Below are positions 25,901-37,895 of a stretch of 64,000 nucleotides of DNA, piece after piece. Each line of letters opens with the position of its first letter. Within the stretch, counting starts at the first letter, position 1. Origin of the DNA: Gigantopelta aegis. Taxonomy: Eukaryota > Mollusca > Gastropoda > Neomphalida > Peltospiridae. The notes below the pieces were generated by a model. That model had not been told where the DNA came from. It saw only the letters and a program-made list of their open reading frames with translations, and ran no database searches. The stretch lies in assembly GCF_016097555.1 (NCBI RefSeq), contig NC_054708.1, forward strand, positions 1,678,382-1,742,381. The letters are read 5' to 3'. The translations under genes and the position numbers were made by a program.

Positions 25901-26777
25901 GGTGGCTGATATTGCATATGAAGTTGTACCGGGATTTTTACCGGTATCTGCAATTGTTGAAATTATTAAAGAAAAATATCCTGATATGTTGGCAGCAGAA
26001 ATTTCTACTGCTTATTATGTAATTCTGAACTCGCTTCCTGATGAATGGAAACAGGCTATTTTAAATAATATTAAAAATTCGTCACAAGTTAAAGATTTGT
26101 TTTTGATTAATAATAATGAAAAAATAAATGTAAGTAAATTTAATGTTAAATTAATATATTCTTTATTAATTTCACAAAATTTTAAATTACCTTCTTGTTT
26201 AGAAAAATGGCACGATTTGGGTTTTGTTATAGATTGGAAGCCAGTTTGGAAAATTATACATTACTGTGATAAGACTTCGGAATTTGTTGACTTGGATTTT
26301 AAGATTGCTCATAACATTATTTTCACATACTCGTGTCCTGTTTGCTTTAAAGAAGAAGAAGATATGTGTCATTTATTGTTGTATTGTGATGAACTTTGTG
26401 ATTTAATTTCTATTTTTCATGAATTATGTATTTATATGTTTAAGGATACTGGTTTTTCTTTACAATTATTGAAAAAAATGTTGCTTTTCGGGTGTTATTT
26501 TAAAATACAAAAATGCTCAAAAGAATTCATCAATGCTTTGCTCTCAATATATAGAATATCTGTTTTCAAGACACGTTTAATAGCGGAATCAAGGGGAGTA
26601 AATATTAATATTGTTAAGTTTTTTCAGCATTATTTACGTCAATACTTCTTAATACTTTTAAATCAATATCGCTTTAACAATAAATCTTCTGCATTTATTA
26701 ATAAATATATAAAAAATAATATTTTTCTTGATCTAAATAAAGATGAATTGGTTTTCAAATACCCACTTGAAAACTGA
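22928..26777 (+). pseudogene. LINE copy 2 ORF2 (endonuclease-reverse transcriptase), frameshifted
   Basis: ORF2 starts with ATG two bases after the ORF1 stop and spans about 1283 codons, the usual size for the family. APE-type endonuclease motifs are visible: LSLNVNGLR, FLQETFWDN, AGDFNEIFD, SRIDFF and FSDHDFV. RT motifs follow: NKSPGMDGLTVEFY, RPISLLNVDYK, CCVPGRD, DQEKAFDRV (about 24745), RQGCPIS (about 24915) and QHADDTT (about 25040). A C-terminal knuckle CPVCFKEEEDMCHLLLYC lies near 26336. As read it is broken by frame changes near 23290, 24735 and 25670 and by one in-frame stop at 25304. It carries only a single copy of the segment that is repeated about 103 times in LINE copy 1. Confidence 0.9.
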
Positions 26778-27018
26778 ATTTTAGATTTAGTATTTATCTT
26801 TAAAATTTAACATTATCTTATTAGATCGATATCCCTCAATTTTTTTAATGTTTGTGTGTGTTTGTGTGAATGTGTGTGTGCGTTTGTGGCAAATGCGTGA
26901 ATGGTTCTATGTGTGTGAATATGTGTGAATCTTTTTATAATTTTTATTTGTATATTTTATGTATATATCAAATATTGAGTTTCACGAATAAAAAGATAAA
27001 AAAAAACAAAAAAAAAAC

Positions 27019-27068
27019 CATGCTTGCCTTCCAAGCAGTCGATCCGGGTTCGACTCCCGGCCGACGCA
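27019..27068 (+). pseudogene. tRNA-Gly(TCC) 3' part at the end of LINE copy 2
   Basis: Matches tRNA nucleotides 23-72 with one mismatch (nucleotide 27), and perfectly from nucleotide 28 on. It includes the TCC anticodon, T arm and 3' acceptor strand. The D arm and 5' acceptor strand are replaced by the LINE A-rich tail. The flank that follows is type A (AAATTAATGAATATATC). Confidence 0.9.
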
Positions 27069-28334
27069 CTGTCTATTTTTGTAAATTAATGAATATATCT
27101 TTTTACTGGTGGCATTCTTCTGTCATTTGTGTGTAATAAATCGTTATCAAAAGAAAGAAATGTTTTATTTAACGACGCACTCGACACATTTTATTCACGG
27201 TTATATGGCGTCAGACATATGGTTAAGGACCACACAGATTTTGAGAGGAAACCCGCTGTCGCCACTACATGGGCTACTCTTCCGATTAGCAGCAAGGGAT
27301 CTTTTATTTGCGCTTGCCACAGGCAGGATAGCACAAACCATGGCCTTTGTTGAACCAGTTATGGATCACTGGTCGGTGCAAGTGGTTTACAACTACCCAT
27401 TGAGCCTTGCGGAACACTCGCTCAGGGTTTGGAGTCGGTATCTGGATTAAAAATCCCATGCCTCGACTGGGATCCGAACTCAGTAGACCGATGACCAGCC
27501 TGTAGACCGATGACCTACCACGACGCCACCGAGGCCGGTTCAATCGTTATCAGTTACTGGAATATCAAGGTCGTACATAGCTTACTAAATATCTCATTGT
27601 GAAATTAAGAAAGACCCTATTTAAAAGTACAAAGAAATACAAACCTATTTAAATATGCTGGTAGTTCTCTTTTAAAAAATATTTTGTAGTTATTGCAAAA
27701 CTGTCCTCTCAATTACTCCATCATGTAATGACACATAATCAGTGAATTGGTCTTAAGACGGTGATGATACTAAGCGTGTACAAAAGATGAGAATATTCCC
27801 TTTTCGAGAGTCAAATTTCCTATTGTTACCAAACTGCTGCATTTTGTGTAATACGTTATTTTCTACAAACTGTGATACACAAAGAAATCTAAAAGCTAAA
27901 AGTTTCCCATCTTCAACAAATTAAGAACCGACATTAACCAGCGAATGTTGTATCGAAATCCGACACAGGCCTATAATCTAGCGTCACAATTCATTGTTCA
28001 GTTGCCGGTGAGTGTATTTGCAGTCTATGATTTCTCTGTGAGTCTGGTATTTTTGAAAGCCGAGCAATATTAACGAGTTGAAAATTAATCCAACCACGTG
28101 ACAGCCTGACGGGTCATCATCACACAAGCTTCAAATAAATAGTTTCCTTTTCATCTATTAAAATTATACTCTGCCCATTATTCAGATTTTAAATACATCA
28201 CAATGACGTACAAAAGATGTTAAGATATGAAGAAAACACATTTGTATGAAGAAAAATGTGAAATATTTCCATACCTCTGTCATATGGTGTGAGAAAAGAA
28301 GTTGACAATTTAGACAGGCGAACTGACAAGCTTA
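27069..28334 (+). repeat. Remainder of a 1.8-kb tRNA-Gly unit
   Basis: Downstream flank of tRNA A, SINE and spacer, matching 16589-17850 with scattered differences. It ends at AAGCTTA, just before the expected type-B tRNA, where the assembly gap begins. Confidence 0.9.
27150..27541 (-). mobile_element. tRNA-derived SINE, less deleted copy
   Basis: The same insertion site and target-site duplication as in the tandem units, but it keeps GGATAGCACAAACCA, which the tandem units lack. Its head has a short local duplication (AGACCGATGACC repeated). Confidence 0.88.
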
Positions 28335-28534
28335 NNNNNNNNNNNNNNNNNNNNNNNNNNNNNNNNNNNNNNNNNNNNNNNNNNNNNNNNNNNNNNNNNN
28401 NNNNNNNNNNNNNNNNNNNNNNNNNNNNNNNNNNNNNNNNNNNNNNNNNNNNNNNNNNNNNNNNNNNNNNNNNNNNNNNNNNNNNNNNNNNNNNNNNNNN
28501 NNNNNNNNNNNNNNNNNNNNNNNNNNNNNNNNNN
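28335..28534. other. assembly gap, 200 N
   Basis: Exactly 200 N bases between the 1.8-kb tRNA unit and the 47-bp satellite. The round size suggests a placeholder and not a measured distance. Confidence 0.99.
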
Positions 28535-30686
28535 GCCGCCACAGCTGTCAAGTCTGTCACTTCATCTAAAACATGAGTACTGCCGCCACAGCTGTCAAGT
28601 CTGTCACTTCATCTAAAACATGAGTACTGCCGCCACAGCTGTCAAGTCTGTCACTTCATCTAAAACATGAGTACTGCCGCCACAGCTGTCAAGTCTGTCA
28701 CTTCATCTAAAACATGAGTACTGCCGCCACAGCTGTCAAGTCTGTCACTTCATCTAAAACATGAGTACTGCCGCCACAGCTGTCAAGTCATCACTTCATC
28801 TAAAACATGAGTACTGCCGCCACAGCTGTCAAGTCATCACTTCATCTAAAACATGAGTACTGCCGCCACAGCTGTCAAGTCTGTCACTTCATCTAAAACA
28901 TGAGTACTGCCGCCACAGCTGTCAAGTCTGTCACTTCATCTAAAACATGAGTACTGCCGCCACAGCTGTCAAGTCTGTCACTTCATCTAAAACATGAGTA
29001 CTGCCGCCACAGCTGTCAAGTCTGTCACTTCATATTAAACATGAGTACTTCCGCCACAGCTGTCAAGTCTGTCACTTCAACATGAGTACTGTTGCCACAG
29101 CTGTTACGTCTGTCACTTCATCTAAAACATGAGTACTACCACCACAGCTGTCAAGTCTGTCACTTCATCTAAAACATGAGTACTGCCACCACAGCTGTCG
29201 AGTCCGTCACTTCATCTAAAACATGAGTACTGCCGCCACAGCTGTCAAGTCTGTCACTTCATCTAAAACATGAGTACTGCCGCCACAGCTGTCAAGTTTG
29301 TCACTTCATCTTAAACATGAGTACTGCCGCCCCACAGCTGTCAAGTCCGTCACTTCATATAAAACATGAGTACTGCCGCCACAGCTGTCAAGTCTGTCAC
29401 TTCAACATGAGTACTGCCACCACAGCTGTCAAGTCTGTCACTTCATCTAAAACATGAGTACTGCCGCCACAGCTGTCAAGTTTGTCACTTCATCTTAAAC
29501 ATGAGAACTGCCGCCCCACAGCTGTCAAGTCTGTCACTTCATCTAAAACATGAGTACTGAGACCACAGCTTCCAAGTCTGTCACTTCATCTAAAACATAA
29601 GTACTGCCGCTACAGCTGTCACGTCTGTCACTTCGTCTAAAACATGAGTACTGCCGTCACAGCTGTCAGGTCTGTCACTTCTACATGAGTACTGCCACCA
29701 CAGCTGTCACGTCTGTCACTTCATCTAAAACATGAGTACTGCCACTACAGCTGTCAAGTCCGTCACTTCATCTAAAACATGAGTACTGCCGCCACAGCTG
29801 TCAAGTCCGTCACTTCATCTAAAACATGAGTACTGACACCACAGCTGTCAAGTCCGTCACTTCATCTAAAACATGAGTACTGCCGTCACAGCTGTCAAGT
29901 CCGTCACTTCATCTTAAACATGAGTACTGCCGCCACAGCTGTCAAGTCTGTCAATGCACACGGCTGTCAAGTCCGTCGCTTCATCTAAAACACGAGTACT
30001 GCCGCCACGGCTGTCAAGTCCGTCGCTTCATCTAAAACACGAGTACTGCCGCCACGGCTGTCAAGTCCGTCGCTTCATCTAAAACACGAGTACTGCCGCC
30101 ACGGCTGTCAAGTCTCGTTCATCTAAAACACGAGTCCGTCAATGCACACGGCTGTCAAGTCCGTCGCTTCATCTAAAACACGAGTACTGCCGCCACGGCT
30201 GTCAAGTCCGTCGCTTCATCTAAAACACGAGTACTGCCGCCACGGCTGTCAAGTCCGTCGCTTCATCTAAAACACGAGTACTGCCGCCACGGCTGTCAAG
30301 TCCGTCGCTTCATCTAAAACACGAGTACTGCCGCCACGGCTGTCAAGTCCGTCACTTCATCTAAAACACGAGTACTGCCGCCACGGCTGTCAAGTCCGTC
30401 ACTTCATCTAAAACACGAGTACTGCCGCCACGGCTGTCAAGTCCGTCACTTCATCTAAAACACGAGTACTGCCGCCACGGCTGTCAAGTCCGTCACTTCA
30501 TCTAAAACATGAGTACTGCCGCCACAGCTGTCAAGTCTGTCACTTCATCTAAAGCATGAGTACTGCCTCCACAGCTGTCAAATCTGTCACTTCATCTAAA
30601 GCATGAGTACTGCCGCCACAGCTGTCAAGTCTGTCACTTCATCTTAAACATGAGTACTGCCGCCACAGCTGTCGTCTGTCACCTCA

Positions 30687-31058
30687 CATTTTAATGCATA
30701 CGTACCCAGTTTGAAATGGATCCAAAAAGAGTTGACAAAAGCAGCGGCTTTTTCCGCGTGCAACTATGTTAAATTCACCAAATTTTGGTCACTTTGTCAC
30801 AATATATTTAAAACCTAGATTGTATTTCTTGTGTTCTTTTTTTTTTATACTTATTATGTCCTTAGTCTCCTTTTGAATTTTTCATACATGTATATCTGAT
30901 TGTCAGTCACATATATTCGATCCTAGCTAAATATCTCTTTAGCTACTTCGTTTTTTGTTTTGCTTTTCATGTGGATCTTTTTATCATATGAAATGTATAC
31001 ATCTGTGTGTGGATATCATGTCAATAAAAATGGGAATAATAAAAAAATATAAAAAAAA
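30687..31058 (+). mobile_element. 5'-truncated LINE 3' end inserted in the satellite
   Basis: A 372-bp insertion. It begins in a short coding tail (readable as ...SLKWIQKELTKAAAFSA..., stop TAG at 30816), continues as an AT-rich 3' UTR and ends in an A-rich tail. It is flanked by a 13-bp target-site duplication of satellite sequence (GTCTGTCAC[C/T]TCA, at 30674-30686 and 31059-31071). The family is not identified from so short a tail. Confidence 0.8.
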
Positions 31059-33424
31059 GTCTGTCACTTCATCTAAAACATGAGATCTGCCGCCACAGCT
31101 GTCAAGTCTGTCATTTCATCTTAAACATGAGTACTGCCGCCACAGCTATCAAGTGTGTCACTTCATCTAAAACATGAGTACTGCCGCCACAGCTGTCAAG
31201 TCTGTCACTTCATCTAAAAGACGAGTACTGCCGCCACAGCTGTCAAGTCTGTCGCTTCATCTAAAACACGAGTACTGCCGCCACAGCTGTCAAGTCTGTC
31301 GCTTCATCTAAAACATGAGTACTGCCGCCACAGCTGTCAAGTCTGTCACTTAAACATGAGTACTGCCCCCACAGCTGTCAAGTCGTCACTTCATCTAAAA
31401 CATGAAGTAAAAAAGTCTGTCACTTCATGAGTACTGCCGCCACAGCTGTCAAGTCTGTCACTTCATCTACAAAGTCACTGAGTACTGCCGCCACAGCTGT
31501 CAAGTCTGTCACTTCATCTAAAACATGAGTACTGCCGCCACAGCTGTCAAGTCTGTCACTTCATCTAAAACATGAGTACTGCCGCCACAGCTGTCAAGTC
31601 TGTCACTTCATCTAAAACATGAGTACTGCCGCCACAGCTGTCAAGTCTGTCACTTCATCTAAAACATGAGTACTGCCGCCACAGCTGTCAAGTCTGTCAC
31701 TCATCTAAAACATGAGTACTGCCGCCACAGCTGTCAAGTCTGTCACTTCATCTAAAACATGAGTACTGCCACCACAGCTGTCAAGTCTGTCACTTCATCT
31801 AAAACATGAGTACTGCCACCACAGCTGTCAAGTCTGTCACTTCATCTAAAACATGAGTACTGCCGCCACAGCTGTCAAGTCCGTCACTTCATCTAAAACA
31901 TGAGTACTGCCGCCACAGCTGTCAAGTCTGTCACTTCATCTAAAACATGAGTACTGCCGCCACAGCTGTCAAGTCTGTCACTTCATCTTAAACATGAGTA
32001 CTGCCGCCCCACAGCTGTCAAGTCCGTCACTTCATATAAAACATGAGTACTGCCGCCACAGCTGTCAAGTCTGTCACTTCATCTAAAACATGAGTACTGC
32101 CACCACAGCTGTCAAGTCTGTCACTTCATCTAAAACATGAGTACTGCCGCCACAGCTGTCAAGTTTGTCACTTCATCTTAAACATGAGAACTGCCGCCCC
32201 ACAGCTGTCAAGTCTGTCACTTCATCTAAAACATGAGTACTGAGACCACAGCTTCCAAGTCTGTCACTTCATCTAAAACATAAGTACTGCCGCTACAGCT
32301 GTCACGTCTGTCACTTCGTCTAAAACATGAGTACTGCCGTCACAGCTGTCAGGTCTGTCACTTCTACATGAGTACTGCCACCACAGCTGTCACGTCTGTC
32401 ACTTCATCTAAAACATGAGTACTGCCACTACAGCTGTCAAGTCCGTCACTTCATCTAAAACATGAGTACTGCCGCCACAGCTGTCAAGTCCGTCACTTCA
32501 TCTAAAACATGAGTACTGACACCACAGCTGTCAAGTCCGTCACTTCATCTAAAACATGAGTACTGCCGTCACAGCTGTCAAGTCCGTCACTTCATCTAAA
32601 ACATGAGTACTGCCGCCACAGCTGTCAAGTCTGTCACTTCATCTAAAACACGAGTACTGCCGCCACAGCTGTCAAGTCCGTCGCTTCATCTAAAACACGA
32701 GTACTGCCGCCACGGCTGTCAAGTCCGTCGCTTCATCTAAAACACGAGTACTGCCGCCACGGCTGTCAAGTCCGTCGCTTCATCTAAAACACGAGTACTG
32801 CCGCCACGGCTGTCAAGTCCGTCGCTTCATCTAAAACACGAGTCCGTCACGGCTGTCAAGTCCGTCACTTCATCTAAAACATGAGTACTGCCGCCACGGC
32901 TGTCAAGTCTCAATCTAAAACACGAGTACTGCCGCCACGGCTGTCAAGTCCGTCGCTTCATCTAAAACACGAGTACTGCCGCCACGGCTGTCAAGTCCGT
33001 CGCTTCATCTAAAACACGAGTACTGCCGCCACGGCTGTCAAGTCCGTCGCTTCATCTAAAACACGAGTACTGCCGCCACGGCTGTCAAGTCCGTCACTTC
33101 ATCTAAAACACGAGTACTGCCGCCACGGCTGTCAAGTCCGTCACTTCATCTAAAACACGCCACGGTACTGCCGCATCTAAAACGGTACTGTCCGCCACGT
33201 GTCAAGTCCGTCACTTCATCTAAAACACGAGTACTGCCGCCACGGCTGTCAAGTCCGTCAAAAACACGTCCCGTCACTCACTTCATCTAAAGCATGAGTA
33301 CTGCCTCCACAGCTGTCAAATCTGTCACTTCATCTAAAGCATGAGTACTGCCGCCACAGCTGTCAAGTCTGTCACTTCATCTTAAACATGAGTACTGCCG
33401 CCACAGCTGTCGTCTGTCACCTCA

Positions 33425-33796
33425 CATTTTAATGCATACGTACCCAGTTTGAAATGGATCCAAAAAGAGTTGACAAAAGCAGCGGCTTTTTCCGCGTGCA
33501 ACTATGTTAAATTCACCAAATTTTGGTCACTTTGTCACAATATATTTAAAACCTAGATTGTATTTCTTGTGTTCTTTTTTTTTTATACTTATTATGTCCT
33601 TAGTCTCCTTTTGAATTTTTCATACATGTATATCTGATTGTCAGTCACATATATTCGATCCTAGCTAAATATCTCTTTAGCTACTTCGTTTTTTGTTTTG
33701 CTTTTCATGTGGATCTTTTTATCATATGAAATGTATACATCTGTGTGTGGATATCATGTCAATAAAAATGGGAATAATAAAAAAATATAAAAAAAA
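33425..33796 (+). mobile_element. Second copy of the same LINE insertion
   Basis: Matches 30687-31058 with the same flanks, 2738 bp downstream. It was copied together with the satellite and did not insert independently. Confidence 0.85.
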
Positions 33797-34926
33797 GTCT
33801 GTCACTTCATCTAAAACATGAGATCTGCCGCCACAGCTGTCAAGTCTGTCATTTCATCTTAAACATGAGTACTGCCGCCACAGCTATCAAGTGTGTCACT
33901 TCATCTAAAACATGAGTACTGCCGCCACAGCTGTCAAGTCTGTCACTTCATCTAAAAGACGAGTACTGCCGCCACAGCTGTCAAGTCTGTCGCTTCATCT
34001 AAAACACGAGTACTGCCGCCACAGCTGTCAAGTCTGTCGCTTCATCTAAAACATGAGTACTGCCGCCACAGCTGTCAAGTCATCACTTCATCTAAAACAT
34101 GAGTACTGCCGCCACAGCTGTCAAGTCTGTCACTTCATCTAAAACATGAGTACTGCCGCCACAGCTGTCAAGTCTGTCACTTCATCTAAAACATGAGTAC
34201 TGCCGCCACAGCTGTCAAGTCTGTCACTTCATCTAAAACATGAGTACTGCCGCCACAGCTGTCAAGTCTGTCACTTCATCTAAAACATGAGTACTGCCGC
34301 CACAGCTGTCAAGTCTGTCACTTCATCTAAAACATGAGTACTGCCGCCAGTACTGCCTGCCACAGCTGTCAAGTCATCACTTCATCTAAAACATGAGTAC
34401 TGCCGCCACAGCTGTCAAGTCTGTCACTTCATCTAAAACATGAGTACTGCCGCCACAGCTGTCAAGTCTGTCACTTCATCTAAAACATGAGTACTGCCGC
34501 CACAGCTGTCAAGTCTGTCACTTCATCTAAAACATGAGTACTGCCGCCACAGCTGTCAAGTCTGTCACTTCATCTAAAACATGAGTACTGCCGCCACAGC
34601 TGTCAAGTCTGTCACTTCATCTAAAACATGAGTACTGAGTACTGCCGCCACAAAACATGCTGTCAAGTGTCAAGTCACTTTCATCTAAAACATGAGTACT
34701 GCCGCCACAGCTGTCAAGTCTGTCACTTCATCTAAAACATGAGTACTGCCGCCACAGCTGTCAAGTCTGTCACTTCGTCTAAAACATGAGTACTGCCGCC
34801 ACAGCTGTCAAGTCCGTCACTTCGTCTAAAACATGAGTACTGCCGCCACAGCTGTCAAGTCCGTCACTTCGTCTAAAACATGAGTACTGCCGCCACAGCT
34901 GTGAAGTCCGTCACTTCATCTAAAGC

Positions 34927-36132
34927 AATGAAAAATAATAATAATAAGTGTGCAAGAGTTTCACCAACAAGATGAAAAAGCATGTTAAGTTCAAAAAGTT
35001 GTTTGTTTACGTATGAACCGTCAATTATTTGAGTACGGTTTTAGATCTAAAATCAGCATAATTGAATGCAATGTTAGCTGACCCAGTTATTGTACATTCT
35101 ACGATCTGTTACGCATTGTAGATTTGTCAAGAGTGCTTGCTATTATATGGTCAAATATCTTTACCTGAGCGACATGCTATATTATATGACCGATATGCAT
35201 ATAGGTGCTGGACCACGGAACCCAAGGTTTGTTATTAATACTAAATTAAAGATTTTGTCTTTTTTCAAATGTAGGCATATCTTTGGCTATCGAAGCTCCG
35301 GTCATATGCATAACACGACTTTTGTGACGGAAGTGTTTACATCTACATGTATATGGAATCTCAGTTGTGTTTTATCACTTATGGATAGCGTGCGTATAGA
35401 AGGTTGAATAAGGTAATTTTTAGGATAAATACAATGCACTGTGTCCTTTAGCCCTGCCCTGTTTATATGTTGGCTAGTGGACACTCGAGCTACCAATGTA
35501 CATGTATATATTTTGAGATTATATTTGGTTGAGGCGTCTGTTCTCGGCTGTTCGTGCTACTTTGTCCAATTTCGCAAACTATCGTAAGTTTACGCTTGCG
35601 AATAGCGGTTGTAGGTGTAATACGTTTACATGTATTTGACATATATTTTTAAAGTAAAAATGAAACAATCGGGGCGTAATGTGCAGAAGAGATGAGAAAT
35701 GCTGTCAGAAGTAGCCTAACTGCTGCGGAACGCTGACGAGCGGTGTAGGCCCTACGTCGCTCAACAGACAACGCGCTAGCTCTGACGGCGTAACCATTGA
35801 TGAGGGGGATTTAAAATAATTACCTCACTTTGTTACCTCACTTTGATAAATATTTCTAGACATGGCCGAACGGTGGTTCTTTTATGAACGGGTGGGGGTG
35901 AGTGGTGGCATGTTTTGCCCAAAAGAGTGCGTTTACATTTTTGTAGAATATTTAATGCATAACGAGGGTGTGAGAACTAGCCATACATAGAACCGATGTG
36001 ATCTATGGAGACTTCACAAATTAAAGGTGCTGTATGACCTAGAATATTATCCATATACACAACATCTCGACATCACAATGCACGCGCGTCTCGGCTATAG
36101 CCTATACTGTGTCTACTTTTCCCTATTCTAGG
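34927..36132. other. non-repetitive stretch, nothing recognised
   Basis: AT-rich sequence after the 47-bp satellite. The longest open frames (for example 35090-35407) show no recognisable protein features and no splice context. Confidence 0.5.
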
Positions 36133-36440
36133 GTAGAACGTCGCCCAGCGGTGGTGCGCTTGGTTGATGCGCGCTCGTTCTGGGATAGATCTCAGTCGGT
36201 GAGGCCCATTGGGCTCTTTCTCGTTCTAGCCAGTGCACCACGACTGGTATATCAAAGGCCGTGGTATGTGCTATCCTGTCTGTGGGGTGGTGCATATAAA
36301 AGATATCTTGCTACTAAAGGAAAAAATGTAACTGGTTTCCTCTCTAAGACTACATTTGGAAATTACCAAATTGTTGACATCCAATAGCTGAGGATTAATA
36401 AATCAATGTGCTCTAGTGGTCTCGTTAAACAAAACAAACT
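36133..36440 (+). mobile_element. tRNA-derived SINE
   Basis: Plus-strand element. It has a tRNA-like head (GCCCAGCGGTGGTGCGC), a body including GAGGCCCATTGGGCTC, GGTGCATATAAAAGATATC and GGTTTCCTCTCTAAGACTA, and the tail CTAGTGGTCTCGTTAAACAA. This body and tail are typical of widespread mollusc SINEs and recur in reverse at 52095-52205. No clear target-site duplication was seen. Confidence 0.82.
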
Positions 36441-36658
36441 TTCCCCACTATCCTAATCGGTCTAATGAGGTTCCAAATGATGTAAAAACAACTAACAATT
36501 TAATATATACTTTCTTCTTCTTCTCTTTGGTTTTGTTTTTGGTCCTAATTCAAATTCCTAAGTCAAATTACTATATTGTTTGGTCATAGTGTTTATAAAT
36601 ATATTTGTATTATAAACTGTAGAAAGTGGCTTTCTCCAAACCGCTTATTTTGTATGAC

Positions 36659-36806
36659 GATCAATGGCGTAGCCAGCATAAGGCAGAAGAGGCATTTGCC
36701 TTGTCTGGAATTTTCCCAGATTTATTTTATTTTTCACATGACACTGATATTTATTTGACAGGTCTGGGTTATCCTTGGCGTTTTTTCCTCTCTGGCTACA
36801 CCCCAG
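36659..36806. mobile_element. possible small MITE
   Basis: A stretch of about 148 bp bounded by GGCGTAGCCAG and CTGGCTACACC, an inverted pair matching at 10 of 11 bases. No transposase and no clear target duplication, so this is a weak call. Confidence 0.3.
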
Positions 36807-37130
36807 ACGATAATGAATATTATTTAAAACACGTCGGATTATACAGTAGTGAAATGACCGAGGCGTGCAAACGTTACATAACGACGTGCCGAAATGAATA
36901 TACATCCCGGATCCTATCGCGTCGTTTGAGGTTCATACAAGTACCGATAGGCAAGTCTGGTTCGTTTAATACCGCCAGTAACCCACGCCCATCGCAAAAG
37001 TTAACCGGGAGGTTGTTGGGTATATACGTGATTAATATTCATAACGGAATGAGATTAGAGAAGTCAGCGAAGTATCACCATGGCCTGCTAAGTGTAATAT
37101 TAAAAACCAATTAATGGGCTCAGTGAAAGC

Positions 37131-37395
37131 TAGACGGACATTTGGACAGTTATAATTAGCAAGACTAGAGTCCATTTACAGGACTCTAGTACCCGTGCAA
37201 GGAAGACCACTCTCATTTATTTATTTATTTTGTTTTACATCATTTGTCATCCATGTTCAGCGCTGGAATTAAGATACATAATGCTATTTTACTTTATTCC
37301 TTAGTCTCATTATCATCCAATAATTTGGACTGGTGGAGGCCCGAGTTACAATGTTGTCTTGTAGAGAGCGTTATAACTGTCCAAATGTCCGTCTA
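37131..37395. mobile_element. MITE with perfect 25-bp terminal inverted repeats
   Basis: The left end TAGACGGACATTTGGACAGT plus TATAA is exactly the reverse complement of the right end at 37371-37395. The outermost TA on each side may be a TA target-site duplication, as for Tc1/mariner-type elements, which would place the element at 37133-37393. An internal perfect hairpin ACTAGAGTCC/GGACTCTAGT sits at 37164-37190. No coding capacity. Confidence 0.82.
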
Positions 37396-37496
37396 AGACT
37401 CTTGCTCTCTTACGGTCAGGGTACTCGGCTATGTTAAAGTATAAATCCCTACTCATTAAGCCTTCCCTAAAACACAAATAGACATGATCAACCGGA

Positions 37497-37895
37497 GGGG
37501 ACTATAATATGTTGTATCACCGTACATCGGTCTGTTTGTCCGTCCGTCCGTCCCACTTGTAGTTTTCCGGATGTTTTGTTTTCCACAATGCCATGAGATA
37601 TTGAGCTGAAATTTTGTGTATGTGATTATCGTGTACTGTTACAGATTACGTTTGACTTTCAGGGCGATTTAATTAATTTCACAGAGTCATGGCCCTTGAA
37701 TATAGGAGATACGAAAATTGGTTTGGCCCGAAAGGGGACATGTATTGCTTTAGCAGAATGCTTGTTGAGAATGCTTTATCATTTCTTAGCGTTTACGAGA
37801 TATTTGGTGACTCACACAAACCAACAAAACAAAACAAAACAAAACAACACTTTTTGAAGCTGAATAGCGGAAAAGGTATGTCGCACAGAAACTGA
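37497..37895 (+). repeat. mollusc-type interspersed repeat
   Basis: Begins GGGGACTATAATATGTTGTA, contains GTCCGTCCGTCCGTCCCAC and then GATATTGAGCTGAAATTTTG and GAGTCATGGCCCTTGAA. I recognise this as a common dispersed repeat in mollusc genomes. A related segment in reverse orientation lies at about 62455-62680. The open frame 37689-37895 is part of it and not a gene. Confidence 0.6.

Larger units (their letters stand above)
22153..27018 (+). mobile_element. Tx1-like LINE, copy 2, nearly full ORF2, ending in tRNA-Gly
   Basis: A non-LTR element with the end of ORF1 (CCHC knuckles) and an almost full-length ORF2 of about 3.85 kb. It has a 3' UTR of about 240 bp that includes a TG-rich stretch. 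It ends in AATAAAAAGATAAAAAAAAA and joins a tRNA-Gly gene at the anticodon arm. It differs from copy 1 in more than half of its residues, so the two are separate lineages and not recent duplicates. Its 5' end is missing: the sequence switches from the SINE of the tRNA array straight into ORF1. Confidence 0.9.
28535..34926. repeat. 47-bp satellite
   Basis: About 120 units of 47 bp, with core GCCGCCACAGCTGTCAAGTC then TGTCACTTCATCTAAAACAT. Variant sub-blocks (CACGAG/CGGCTG around 29950-30490 and 32640-33270) are repeated together. The stretch around 30701 recurs 2738 bp later, so a block of several kb was duplicated. A LINE 3' end is embedded twice. Some units near 33160 and 34640 are scrambled. 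Confidence 0.93.

Noticed and set aside
28198-28576. Open frames crossing the N gap
   Set aside because: They consist mainly of undetermined bases.
28535-34926. Regularly spaced repeats resembling a CRISPR array
   Set aside because: Units are contiguous with no unique spacers, no cas genes are present, and the DNA is clearly animal.
35090-35407. 105-codon open frame
   Set aside because: Composition and motifs look random, with no splice context.
36626-37114. 162-codon open frame
   Set aside because: It starts in a possible MITE and has no recognisable motif. No splice or conservation evidence can be seen.
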